From a virus: DNA of 48,452 nt. The notes under the pieces were generated by a model. That model worked only from the letters and a program-made list of their open reading frames with translations, was not told the DNA's origin and did not search any database. The translations under genes and the position numbers were made by a program. The stretch is from positions 1 to 48,452 of the IMG/VR virus record IMGVR_UViG_3300045950_000325. One strand, given 5' to 3'. Shown in pieces: positions 7,665-15,321 of the stretch. Positions within the stretch are counted from its first letter, which is position 1, and each line of letters starts with the position of its first letter.

Positions 7665-9839
7665 GTGGCTAGGTCATTGTTTCGCGGCGCGCCGGAGCTT
7701 TCGCGCCTTTTTATTGAATCCCCAACCCATTTGATCAGCGAGTTTCTTTCGCACTCCCAGTTTTCGGTATTTCTGAGCGATGCAATGGCCGCTGTACCCG
7801 CCGATGCTGAGGACCAGATCCGTACCGAAAAAATGGCGGAAGCTCTGAAAGCCCTGAAGAGCGACAGAATTAACCTGATCGAGATCGAGGCCCGTCGCGT
7901 CATGCTGATGACCGACAACACGCCTGATGCGATGCTGCGTCGGCTCGCCGAAGACCCGCGGTTCGCTGCGAAGGAAAGATTGAAGGCGCAACGCGATGCG
8001 GTCGCAAGGAACCTTTGGGCCTATCTCCATGCCAACGCGCTATTCGAGGCCGCTGAGCGCGCAATGCAGGTGCGGGTCTACCGCGAGCACGGAACGCTTT
8101 ACGAGGCGTGGTCGATAGATGCCTCGATTCCCCTCGCCGCCGCAGGGGTCGACCATGATGCGCTCTCTACGGAAATCGCGGAGCGCCTGCAGCATGACGA
8201 CGGTTGCAAGGTGGAGGCTGTCGACCTACCCGCCGAAAATGGTGAGAGTCAGGATGTCTTGCTGGCTGTCACCTTCTTCGGCGCCTATGCGAGCCAGAAA
8301 ACCGTCCAGCCGGATAAGTCGACGAAGCTGCTCTATTTCCGCCCACCTGATGAGATGCTGCTGGTCTACTCACATGCCCGGCGACGGATCGAGGTGTGTT
8401 CGCGCGACAGGGCGGAACGCAAGATCGTCGCCAACCTGTTCGCCGCAGATACTCTGAAGCACGACATTTCAAACAAGCCCCTCACCCAGAAGACCTACAA
8501 TCTGTCGCGCTTCCGGAACTCACTCAAGCTGCCGATACCCGATGAAGAAGCCCATCGGGTCAAGAAGGCCGGCATAATCGAAGTTCAGGTCGCGCTGGGT
8601 GATTGGTCTCGGAAGGTGACCCTCAGTGTCGCCCCGGAGGACGACATCGACGCAATCGCACGCAGCGTTTTCGGGGCAATCATTCCGAAAGCGGGCGGCG
8701 GTTATGTCACGAAGGTCCGCTTCCGGATCGAGCATGTGGACGGCCGCGGGCGAAAAGGCGTCCTTCAGTTCGACGTCTTCGGAAGGAACAAGTCGAACAT
8801 CCAGAGCGAACGGGATCCCGCCAAGCGAGAGCTGGGCTACGATCTCCTCGAAGCCTGGGGAGTACTGGAACGCATCGGCGACCTTTCGAAGCCGCAGCGC
8901 AAGGAGAAGCTTCCGCAGCTGTTGACGCTCTACGACCTCGCTTCCGAGAAGGCGTCCGGCCAGAACCTCGATGAACTTGGTGTCGCGGCCGACGAGTTGA
9001 CCGGCGCCGGTTTCCTGACACGCAAGGGATGGTCGGATGTCATCCTGTTCGAAGACGATGAGCTTGGCGAAGTTGTTCACAACGTCGAGCGCGACGGCAC
9101 GAGCGGTGAGGTCACGCTGACGCTGGTCGAAGGCGGAACTGGGTCGACGGTCCCGACAGAGGATGTTTCCGAGTACGAGATCCGTTTCGATTACCTGCGA
9201 GACGCGCTGCGCGACTTGCTCAAGCCGATGGGCCTGAAAGGTCGCGTGCGGGAACTCGGCGATCATCTCCATCAGTTGGGTGTCGCGACCATCGGTCTGG
9301 CCGAAGCGCCGATCTACCTCGCACGGGCGACATCGGTCGACAAAGTGCTCGAGGCATCCGACCGCCTCGTCCGGGGCGAAGGCAACCGCATTCGCGGGAT
9401 CGTTTTCGTGCCACAGGACGTGCGCTTTCCCTACTTCGGTTGCCATGTCGTCCTGAGCCTCAGGGATCACGTCGATGCCGATACCGGGATGATCGACGCG
9501 GATGCGGTCCGTTCCTCGTATGAGGCTGCGATCGATCCGGCTGCGCGTGGTGCCGCTGTGCACTTCCGCAGGCAGGATGATGGCGCCGCTCAGATCACCG
9601 TGCCCGGTCAGGATCCGTGGATCGTCACCGGCGCGAAAAAAGTGAAGCTGTTCGAGCGTCTTTACATGGCTCACCGTGATCGAGAAGGCGGTGTGAAGCT
9701 CGCAGTTCTGAAGAAGTACGCCGGGTTTTCCCAGCTGCCTCAATTGTTTGGCGATGAATGGGACGGGGTGAACAACCGTTACCTGTATTCGCCCCGGCAT
9801 GGCCACTGGGCCCTTTGTGAAGAACCCATCTCCGTTTGA
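7665..9839 (+). CDS. Large hypothetical protein, unrecognised family
   Basis: 724-aa protein transcribed away from the recombinase cassette. The start is GTG 7665, preceded five bases earlier by a perfect AGGAGG (7654-7659); the first ATG in frame is about 40 codons downstream and has no such site. I do not recognise a catalytic motif, zinc site, signal peptide or membrane segment. The N-terminal 150 residues are helical and charged ('RLAEDPRFAAKERLKAQRD', 'HANALFEAAERAMQVRVYRE'). A middle region with beta character follows ('KLLYFRPPDEMLLVYSHARR', 'YVTKVRFRIEHVDGRGR'), and the C-terminal half again alternates helices and strands. Position next to an integration module, with its own strong RBS, suggests a cargo gene such as a defence or regulatory protein, but nothing in the sequence proves this. 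Confidence 0.85.
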   Translation: MARSLFRGAPELSRLFIESPTHLISEFLSHSQFSVFLSDAMAAVPADAEDQIRTEKMAEALKALKSDRINLIEIEARRVMLMTDNTPDAMLRRLAEDPRFAAKERLKAQRDAVARNLWAYLHANALFEAAERAMQVRVYREHGTLYEAWSIDASIPLAAAGVDHDALSTEIAERLQHDDGCKVEAVDLPAENGESQDVLLAVTFFGAYASQKTVQPDKSTKLLYFRPPDEMLLVYSHARRRIEVCSRDRAERKIVANLFAADTLKHDISNKPLTQKTYNLSRFRNSLKLPIPDEEAHRVKKAGIIEVQVALGDWSRKVTLSVAPEDDIDAIARSVFGAIIPKAGGGYVTKVRFRIEHVDGRGRKGVLQFDVFGRNKSNIQSERDPAKRELGYDLLEAWGVLERIGDLSKPQRKEKLPQLLTLYDLASEKASGQNLDELGVAADELTGAGFLTRKGWSDVILFEDDELGEVVHNVERDGTSGEVTLTLVEGGTGSTVPTEDVSEYEIRFDYLRDALRDLLKPMGLKGRVRELGDHLHQLGVATIGLAEAPIYLARATSVDKVLEASDRLVRGEGNRIRGIVFVPQDVRFPYFGCHVVLSLRDHVDADTGMIDADAVRSSYEAAIDPAARGAAVHFRRQDDGAAQITVPGQDPWIVTGAKKVKLFERLYMAHRDREGGVKLAVLKKYAGFSQLPQLFGDEWDGVNNRYLYSPRHGHWALCEEPISV

Positions 9840-9887
9840 TCTCCCTTTGGGGGGTCTGACCATCTCCGATTCGGGCCGTCACTAGGG

Positions 9888-9911
9888 GTGCTCACTCAGT
9901 CAGAGGAGCAC
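9888..9911 (+). promoter_or_regulatory. Hairpin covering the ribosome-binding site of the Com-like gene
   Basis: GTGCTC (9888-9893) pairs with GAGCAC (9906-9911); the 3' arm includes part of the GAGGAG ribosome-binding site (9903-9908) for the ATG at 9916. The stem is only 6 bp, so this is a weak candidate for translational control. It is noted because the next gene also has a start-site hairpin. Confidence 0.35.
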
Positions 9912-9915
9912 TTCC

Positions 9916-10161
9916 ATGCCGACTCCCTTCCCCCCGCGCCAGGCAGCCCAGACGAGCTGGTCCGGCGCCGCGAAGACCAAGCCCACCACCTCGAACTCGG
10001 AATGGCGCTGCACGCGCTGTGACAAGCTGCTCGGCGTCTGCCGGGACGGCCGCATGCACCTGCGCTTCGCGCGGGGGCACGAGTATCTCGTGGGCTTCCC
10101 GGTGCAGGCCACCTGTCGGGGCTGCGGCACGCTGAACAACGCGACCGCACCAGCGCGCTGA
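9916..10161 (+). CDS. Com-like zinc-finger protein (translational regulator family)
   Basis: 81-aa protein with the layout of the phage Mu Com family: 'WRCTRCDKLLGVC' at residues 30-42 and 'ATCRGCGTLN' at 65-74, giving two CxxC pairs (C32/C35, C67/C70) that would bind one zinc. In Mu, Com is an RNA-binding protein that opens a hairpin at the start of the mom mRNA and so turns on its translation. Here the start is supported by GAGGAG seven bases upstream of ATG 9916. The next gene, 100 bases downstream, starts immediately after a perfect 10-bp hairpin, so a Com-type switch on that gene is conceivable. Family call from cysteine spacing and surrounding residues; the RNA target is inference. Com-like proteins are often found near methylases, and two lie further downstream. 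Confidence 0.8.
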   Translation: MPTPFPPRQAAQTSWSGAAKTKPTTSNSEWRCTRCDKLLGVCRDGRMHLRFARGHEYLVGFPVQATCRGCGTLNNATAPAR

Positions 10162-10231
10162 CACGCGCTTTCACCCAACCCCCTGAAATCGCAGAGACGC
10201 GCGGCGTCCTGACCTGGCCACGAGAAGGCGC

Positions 10232-10260
10232 CGGACGCCTGGCCGCAAGGCAGGCGTCCG
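10232..10260 (+). promoter_or_regulatory. Perfect 10-bp hairpin ending at the base before a start codon
   Basis: CGGACGCCTG (10232-10241) and CAGGCGTCCG (10251-10260) are perfect inverted complements with a 9-base loop GCCGCAAGG. The last stem base immediately precedes ATG 10261, and the only purine-rich ribosome-binding candidate (AAGG, 10247-10250) lies in the loop. Such a structure should limit translation of the sigma-like gene unless opened. There is no T-tract, so it is not a terminator. Confidence 0.6.
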
Positions 10261-10983
10261 ATGTCTATCGCGTGGCACGCGATCCGTGATCACCTCACTC
10301 GTTCATCCACCAACCTTCACTTCCAGCGCAATTTCGACGCCATCCGGCGTGCGCAGGCCGCCCTCGTGGTGTTCCGGGATGCGGCGGCCCTGCTCGACGA
10401 GCTGCACCGCGCGGCCGGCGATCCGGCCCGGAAGAACCTGATCCTCTCCGCGCTCGTCGGGGCGGCGCAGGGCGACGGGCCCACGTCGGACTGCGCGCTG
10501 ACTCTGCTGTTGCTGGCGCTCTGGCCCGGGCTCGACGCCATCCGCCGCCGGTCGATCTGGCGCAGGATCGGCACCGCCGACGAGGTCGCGTCCGATGTTC
10601 TGGCGCGCACCACCGAGGCGGTCCGCAGCCTCGACCTCGGGCGCGTCAACTGGATCGCGGCCACGGTGCTGCGGAATGTCGAGCGCGACATGATCCGCAC
10701 GCGCCGGCGCGACCAGGCGCGTGAACATCTCGCCAGCGGCGCCGACCCCGACGAGGTGGCGGACAGCGGCGACAGCGGGATCGGCGCGGACGGGTACGCG
10801 CGACTGAACAGCGCCGTGCGGAAACTGCTCGGCGATGACGCCCTGCTGGTGATCCGCGTGGCGATCGAGGGCTTCTCGCAGGCCGAGGTCGCCGTCGAAC
10901 TGGCGCTGACCGAGGCCGCCGCCCGCAAGCGGTATCAGCGCGCGATGCGCCGGCTGCACGACGCCCTCGAGGAAATCCCCTGA
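10261..10983 (+). CDS. Sigma-70-like HTH protein
   Basis: 240-aa protein with the two-part layout of an ECF-type sigma factor or a sigma-like phage regulator. The middle part ('ADEVASDVLARTTEAVRSLD', about residues 100-140, then 'LRNVERDMIRTRRRDQ') resembles region 2. The C-terminus ('SQAEVAVELALTEAAARKRY' with 'QRAMRRLHDAL') is a region-4 type helix-turn-helix. The N-terminal 90 residues are helical and not diagnostic. It could direct RNA polymerase to phage promoters or act as a regulator that only resembles sigma. Translation start is just after the hairpin at 10232-10260, and the Com-like gene is immediately upstream. It is followed by the first copy of a duplicated leader (10989-11067). 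The start could be an internal Met if the hairpin is not bypassed. Confidence 0.75.
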   Translation: MSIAWHAIRDHLTRSSTNLHFQRNFDAIRRAQAALVVFRDAAALLDELHRAAGDPARKNLILSALVGAAQGDGPTSDCALTLLLLALWPGLDAIRRRSIWRRIGTADEVASDVLARTTEAVRSLDLGRVNWIAATVLRNVERDMIRTRRRDQAREHLASGADPDEVADSGDSGIGADGYARLNSAVRKLLGDDALLVIRVAIEGFSQAEVAVELALTEAAARKRYQRAMRRLHDALEEIP

Positions 10984-10988
10984 ACGGA

Positions 10989-11067
10989 TGTCCCGATCCG
11001 GTCCCGCCGGTGGCTTTTCCCATTCGAGCGCCCCGAGCGCCTTCCCTCCAACCGAAAGCAGACACGC
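10989..11067 (+). promoter_or_regulatory. Duplicated leader element, copy 1
   Basis: Roughly 79-base noncoding leader directly in front of the 64-aa gene. It shares with copy 2 (12493-12573) the blocks TGTCCCGATCCGGTC, TGGCTTT.CCC and CCCTCCAAC.GAAAG in the same order and near-identical spacing. CCGG...CCGG can form a small stem, and the CCTCC block could pair with a purine-rich ribosome-binding site. Probably a cis-acting RNA or protein-binding leader. Confidence 0.6.
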
Positions 11068-11262
11068 ATGAACCGCACTGCCGATCTGTCGCTCGAGGAT
11101 TTCAGGCGTCTTCCGGGGCTCTATCGCCGCTGGGAGCTGACCGAGGTCTGCGAGCCCAACCGCAACTATCAGATCGAGGACGCCGGCACCCACGCCGACG
11201 GGACGCCGCTGCTGGCGATCTACGTCGCCGAGCCCGCGCCCGACGTCCGCGAGGCCGCGTGA
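11068..11262 (+). CDS. Small hypothetical protein
   Basis: 64-aa acidic protein ('LSLEDFRRLPGLYRRWELTE') with no domain that I recognise. It starts at ATG 11068 at the end of the duplicated leader, with a weak AAAGCAG ribosome-binding site. Its stop overlaps a possible ATG of the next gene. Position between the sigma-like gene and the Sak4 module suggests an early phage function. Typical small early-phage gene; real because it has good codon usage, a leader of its own and close packing, but its role is unknown. Confidence 0.7.
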   Translation: MNRTADLSLEDFRRLPGLYRRWELTEVCEPNRNYQIEDAGTHADGTPLLAIYVAEPAPDVREAA

Positions 11263-11300
11263 TGCGCCTCCTCGATCAAATCATCCCACGGAGAACCGCC

Positions 11301-11597
11301 ATGCCGGACCAGCCGGACGACATCACCCGTATTCGCAAGGCGAGCTACGCGCTCGAAGACCTCCCCGAAACCATCGCCTTCCCGCAGCGCGCCGGTGACC
11401 ATCCGCGCGAGCCGCTGCCCATCATGGAAGCATCCGTCGACGAGATTGCCTTGGCGATCGCGGAATCTGAGTGGGAGAGTTCAGCCGCCTACCGTCGCGC
11501 CGACGCGCTGAAGCGGCTCTACAAGCTCGCCCGCGAGGCGGGGTGCATCGGCGCAGATCGCGCCGCCGCTGCGGTGATGAAGAAGGAGGGCCAGTGA
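11301..11597 (+). CDS. Small hypothetical protein upstream of the Sak4-like ATPase
   Basis: 98-aa protein from ATG 11301 (GGAG eight bases upstream). An alternative ATG at 11262 overlaps the preceding stop and would add 13 residues. The sequence is helical and acidic ('SVDEIALAIAESEWESSAAY', then 'RRADALKRLYKLAREAG'), soluble, with no cysteine cluster beyond a single Cys. Its stop overlaps the ATG of the following ATPase gene (TGATG), which implies coupled translation with the recombination module. No family recognised. Confidence 0.72.
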   Translation: MPDQPDDITRIRKASYALEDLPETIAFPQRAGDHPREPLPIMEASVDEIALAIAESEWESSAAYRRADALKRLYKLAREAGCIGADRAAAAVMKKEGQ

Positions 11598-12472
11598 TGG
11601 CCCTTCCGATCATCGGGGCCGACGAACGGCTCGCGCAGCGCAAGGGGATCAAAGGCGTCATCTTCGGCCGGTCCGGCATCGGCAAGACCAGCCTGCTCTG
11701 GACGCTGAATCCATCCGCCACGCTCTTCCTCGACCTCGAGGCCGGGGATCTGGCGGTCGAGGGGCTGGAGATCGACACGCTCCGGCCCCGGACCTGGAAG
11801 GAATGCCGCGATTTTGCGGTGTTCATCGGCGGGCCGAACCCGGCGCTGCGCGAGGATCAGCCCTACAGCCAGGCGCATTTCGACGAGGTCTGCAGGCGCT
11901 ACGGCGATCCGGCGGTGATCGGGAAATACGAGACCGTCTTCATCGACTCGATCACCGTTGCCGGGCGTCTCTGCTTCCAGTGGTGCCGCGGCCAGCCCGA
12001 GGCATTCTCCGAGAAGACCGGCAAGGCAGACATCCGCGGCGCCTACGGTCTGCACGGCCGCGAAATGATCGGCTGGCTGACCCACCTGCAGCACACGCGC
12101 GGCAAGCATGTCTGGTTCGTGGGCATCCTCGACGAGCGGCTCGACGACTTCAATCGCAAGGTCTTCCAGCCGCAGATCGACGGCTCGAAGACCGGGCTCG
12201 AGCTGCCGGGCATCGTGGATCAGGTCATCACCATGGCCGACATCCCGGACCCCGGCGGCCAGCCGCAGCGCGCCTTCGTCTGCCAGACGCTGAACCCCTG
12301 GGGCTATCCCGCCAAGGACCGCTCCGGTCGCCTCGATAGGGTCGAGGCCCCGCATCTCGGCCGGCTGATGGAGAAGATCCAGCGCCCCGCAGCGCCTGCC
12401 TCAGAACGCCTGTCCTGGCCGCCGGTAACCCCGGCCGATCCCGCGCCCGCGCAGGAGCCCGGCCATGGCTGA
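11597..12472 (+). CDS. Sak4-like RecA-type ATPase (single-strand annealing/recombination)
   Basis: 291-aa RecA-fold ATPase of the phage Sak4/AAA_24 type, expected to bind single-stranded DNA and promote homologous pairing or annealing during phage replication. Start at ATG 11597 overlapping the previous stop. Walker A 'GRSGIGKTSL' is at residues 24-33, an acidic strand 'LFLDLEAGDLAVEG' follows, and Walker B-like 'YETVFIDSITVAG' lies near residue 115. The C-terminal 25 residues are Pro/Ala-rich ('PPVTPADPAPAQEPGHG'), like the acidic or flexible tails of replication proteins. The neighbouring gene encodes the probable single-strand-binding partner, the established genomic companion of Sak4. Assignment rests on the Walker motifs, length and neighbour. 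Confidence 0.85.
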   Translation: MALPIIGADERLAQRKGIKGVIFGRSGIGKTSLLWTLNPSATLFLDLEAGDLAVEGLEIDTLRPRTWKECRDFAVFIGGPNPALREDQPYSQAHFDEVCRRYGDPAVIGKYETVFIDSITVAGRLCFQWCRGQPEAFSEKTGKADIRGAYGLHGREMIGWLTHLQHTRGKHVWFVGILDERLDDFNRKVFQPQIDGSKTGLELPGIVDQVITMADIPDPGGQPQRAFVCQTLNPWGYPAKDRSGRLDRVEAPHLGRLMEKIQRPAAPASERLSWPPVTPADPAPAQEPGHG

Positions 12473-12492
12473 GCGCCTCTCGCCACGCCCGG

Positions 12493-12573
12493 TGTCCCGA
12501 TCCGGTCGCCGGGGTGGCTTTCCCCTTCTGACGCCGCTGCGCGTCCCACCCTCCAACTGAAAGGAGCCGCGCA
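12493..12573 (+). promoter_or_regulatory. Duplicated leader element, copy 2
   Basis: Second copy of the element seen at 10989-11067, here directly before the single-strand-binding protein gene. It matches through TGTCCCGATCCGGTC, GGGTGGCTTTCCCC and CCCTCCAACTGAAAG and ends in AAGGAG with a spacing suited to ATG 12574. Both copies end at a start codon, so translational or transcriptional control in cis is likely. Confidence 0.6.
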
Positions 12574-13197
12574 ATGTCCGGACCCTGGAACGACTTCAAC
12601 TCCGCCCAATCCAACACCAACGTCATCCCGAAGGGCACGCTCGCCAAGGTGTGCCTGACGCTCCGCCCGGGCGGTTTCGACGACCCCTCGCAGGGCTGGA
12701 CCGGCGGCTGGGCGCGCCGCGCCGCCACCGGCGCCGTCTATCTTGACGCCGAATATACGGTGCTCGAAGGGCCCTACGCCCGGCGCAAGGTCTGGTCGCT
12801 GATCGGCCTCTACAGCCCGAAGGGCCCGGACTGGGCGAACATGGGGCGCGGCCTGATCCGCGGCATCCTGAACTCGGCGCGCGGCGTGTCCGACAAGGAC
12901 AACTCGCCCGAGGCGCAAGCGCGCCGCCGCATCAATGGCTTCGGGGATCTCGACGGGGTCGAGTTCATCGCCCGCATCGACATCGGCACCGACACCAACG
13001 GCGAGGACAAGAACGAGATCCGCGCCGCCGTCACGCCCGACCATCGCGACTACGCCGCGCTGATGGGCACGGTCGCGCCGCATTTCACCGCCGCCCCGGC
13101 GCAGGGCCAAGCCCCGCAGCAGCGCACCACGGCCTCCCAGCCCAGCCAGCCCGCGTCCGCCCCCGGCGCCGCCGGTCGGCCGAGCTGGGCGCAGTAA
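12574..13197 (+). CDS. Putative phage single-stranded DNA-binding protein
   Basis: 207-aa protein with the plan of a phage SSB: a folded N-terminal domain (about residues 1-150, with 'VYLDAEYTVLEGPYARRKVW' and 'DGVEFIARIDIGTDTNGED') and a low-complexity Gln/Ala/Pro/Ser tail ('APAQGQAPQQRTTASQPSQP'). Strong AAGGAG ribosome-binding site and the duplicated leader precede it. Located just after the Sak4-like ATPase, the usual companion. Proposed role: coat single-stranded DNA and load the annealing ATPase. I assign it from architecture and neighbourhood, not from a clear OB-fold motif; an alternative is a DUF669-type protein of the same module. Confidence 0.72.
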   Translation: MSGPWNDFNSAQSNTNVIPKGTLAKVCLTLRPGGFDDPSQGWTGGWARRAATGAVYLDAEYTVLEGPYARRKVWSLIGLYSPKGPDWANMGRGLIRGILNSARGVSDKDNSPEAQARRRINGFGDLDGVEFIARIDIGTDTNGEDKNEIRAAVTPDHRDYAALMGTVAPHFTAAPAQGQAPQQRTTASQPSQPASAPGAAGRPSWAQ

Positions 13198-13210
13198 GGG
13201 GGGATCGGCC

Positions 13211-14896
13211 ATGCGCCTGCGGCCCCGCCAGAAGACCTTCGTCGAGCGCAGCGTGGCTGCGCTCGCTTCCCGCGGCAACACGCTGGGTGTGGCGCCCACC
13301 GGTGCGGGCAAGACCATCATGCTCTCGGCGGTCACCGGCGAGATGATCGGCGACGGCGCCAAGGCCTGCGTTCTGGCGCATCGCGACGAGCTGACGGCGC
13401 AGAACCGCGCCAAGTTCCAGCGCGTGGTGCCGGGCGCCGCCACCTCGGTCATCGACGCCACCGAGAAATCCTGGGGCGGCCAGGTCGCCTTCGCCATGGT
13501 GCCGACGCTGGCGCGGGCTTCGAACCTCGCCGACATGCCGCGTCTCGACCTGCTGGTCATCGACGAGGCGCACCATGCCGTCGCCGACAGCTACCGCCGC
13601 ATCATCGACCGTGTGCGCGAGGCAAATCCCGACGCCCGCATCTTCGGGGTCACGGCGACGCCGAACCGTGGCGACAGGAAAGGCCTGCGCGAGGTCTTCG
13701 ACAACGTGGCCGACCAGGTGCGATTGGGCGAACTGATCGCCTCAGGCCACCTGGTGCCGCCGCGCACCTTCGTCATCGACGTGGGCGTGCAGGACGAACT
13801 GCGCTCGGTCCGCAAGACCATGTCGGATTTCGACATGGCGGAGGTGGCGGGCATCATGGACCGCGCGCCCGTCACCGACGAGGTGATCCGGCACTGGAAG
13901 GAGAAGGCGGGTGATCGGCAGACCGTGGTGTTCTGCTCCACCGTCGCGCACGCGGAACACGTCACCGAGGCGTTCAGGGCGGCAGGCGTTCCCGCCGCGC
14001 TGATCCACGGCGATCTCGCGGCCGAGACGCGGAAGGCGATCCTCGCCGACTATGCGGCGGGGGATATCCGCGTCGTCGTCAACGTGGCGGTGCTGACCGA
14101 GGGCTGGGATCACCCGCCCACCTCCTGCGTCGTGCTGCTGCGCCCCAGCTCCTACAAGTCCACCATGATCCAGATGGTCGGGCGCGGCCTGCGGACCATC
14201 GACCCCGAGGAACACCCCGGCATCGTCAAGACCGACTGCGTCGTGCTGGATTTCGGGACGTCGAGCCTGATCCACGGCACCTTGGAACAGGACGTCGATC
14301 TCGACGGCAACACCGAGGCAGGTGAAACCCCAACGAAGTCCTGCCCCGGTTGCGGCGCCGATATTCCGCTGGCCGCTACCGAATGTCCGCTCTGCGGTGA
14401 GGTTTTTCCACGCGACGACAAAGATGGCGGTGAAGGCGGCGGCACGGCCCCGCTGTCGGGTTTCATGATGACCGAGATCGACCTCCTGAAGCGGTCCAGC
14501 TTCGCATGGGTCGACCTTTTCGGCACCGACGATGCGCTGATGGCCACCGGCTTCACCGCCTGGGGCGGCATCTTCTGGCTGGAGGGCCAATGGTATGCGG
14601 TCGGGGGCCGGCGCGGCGCCACGACACGCCTGCTCGGCATCGGCGAGCGGACAGTCTGCCTTGCGCAGGCCGATGACTGGCTGAACGAGCACGAAAGCGA
14701 CGAGAGCGCCTTCAAGACCCGCTCCTGGCTGCGTCAGTCGCCGACCGAGAAGCAGCTGCAATTCCTGCCCCCCGAATGCCGCCACGACTTCGGCCTGACG
14801 CGATACCGCGCCTCGGCGCTGATTTCGTTCCAGTTCAACAAGCGCGACATCCGCCGGCTGGTGATGGCCGCCGAGCCCGAGCGGAGGGCCGCGTGA
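13211..14896 (+). CDS. DEAD/DEAH-box (superfamily 2) helicase with zinc ribbon
   Basis: 561-aa SF2 helicase. Walker A 'PTGAGKT' is at residues 29-35, 'DEAHH' near 118, 'VTATPNRGD' near 150, and the second lobe has 'VFCSTVAHAEH', 'LTEGWDHPP' and 'QMVGRGLR'. A zinc ribbon 'CPGCG...CPLCG' lies at about residues 377-397, followed by a 150-aa phage-specific C-terminal domain. Probably unwinds DNA during phage replication or recombination. A GGGGGGA ribosome-binding site precedes ATG 13211; the stop overlaps the next gene as GTGA. Similar in layout to the helicase genes found beside Sak4/SSB and PD-(D/E)XK nucleases in temperate phages of this group. Confidence 0.92.
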   Translation: MRLRPRQKTFVERSVAALASRGNTLGVAPTGAGKTIMLSAVTGEMIGDGAKACVLAHRDELTAQNRAKFQRVVPGAATSVIDATEKSWGGQVAFAMVPTLARASNLADMPRLDLLVIDEAHHAVADSYRRIIDRVREANPDARIFGVTATPNRGDRKGLREVFDNVADQVRLGELIASGHLVPPRTFVIDVGVQDELRSVRKTMSDFDMAEVAGIMDRAPVTDEVIRHWKEKAGDRQTVVFCSTVAHAEHVTEAFRAAGVPAALIHGDLAAETRKAILADYAAGDIRVVVNVAVLTEGWDHPPTSCVVLLRPSSYKSTMIQMVGRGLRTIDPEEHPGIVKTDCVVLDFGTSSLIHGTLEQDVDLDGNTEAGETPTKSCPGCGADIPLAATECPLCGEVFPRDDKDGGEGGGTAPLSGFMMTEIDLLKRSSFAWVDLFGTDDALMATGFTAWGGIFWLEGQWYAVGGRRGATTRLLGIGERTVCLAQADDWLNEHESDESAFKTRSWLRQSPTEKQLQFLPPECRHDFGLTRYRASALISFQFNKRDIRRLVMAAEPERRAA

Positions 14897-15321
14897 ACGA
14901 TGGCGCGCAAATCCCGGCCCCGCCCGCGCTGGGCCTGGATCGGCCCGGCCATGATCGCCTCTGGCATCCGCGGCCGATCCTCTGCGCCGTCTGCATATCC
15001 CGCACCCGCGGCTTTGGCTGGTTCGATCCCAACCGGCCGCGCCCCAAGCGCACCCGCCGCTGGTTCTGCTCCATGGGCTGCCAGACGGCCTTCACCCGCA
15101 AAGCGAGGAAAGGAATGAGCATGGTCGATTTCACCGAAGAGGAAACCCAGGCGTTGCCCGCCGTGATGCGCGCGCTCGCCCCCGAGATGGAGCGGATCGG
15201 CTGGGACCGACCGCTGGCCGGGCTGACCAAGAATGACATGCACCGGCTGATCGTCGTCACCGTCGAGGCCTTCCGCGCCGAGATGGCCGAGATTGCCAGC
15301 CAGTCGGAGGTCCCCTTCTGA
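14893..15321 (+). CDS. Small zinc-finger protein (DUF6511-like)
   Basis: 142-aa protein starting at GTG 14893, which overlaps the helicase TGA. It carries 'CAVC' and 'RRWFCSMGCQTAF', four cysteines spaced like a treble-clef zinc finger, with 'TRGFGWFDPN' between them. This matches small phage proteins I know as DUF6511, where an acidic helical C-terminus follows ('EEETQALPAVMRAL', 'MHRLIVVTVEAFRAEM'). Role unknown; sits within the replication operon, with stop overlapping the next ATG (TGATG). Family name given from memory of the motif and should be checked. Confidence 0.75.
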   Translation: MNDGAQIPAPPALGLDRPGHDRLWHPRPILCAVCISRTRGFGWFDPNRPRPKRTRRWFCSMGCQTAFTRKARKGMSMVDFTEEETQALPAVMRALAPEMERIGWDRPLAGLTKNDMHRLIVVTVEAFRAEMAEIASQSEVPF

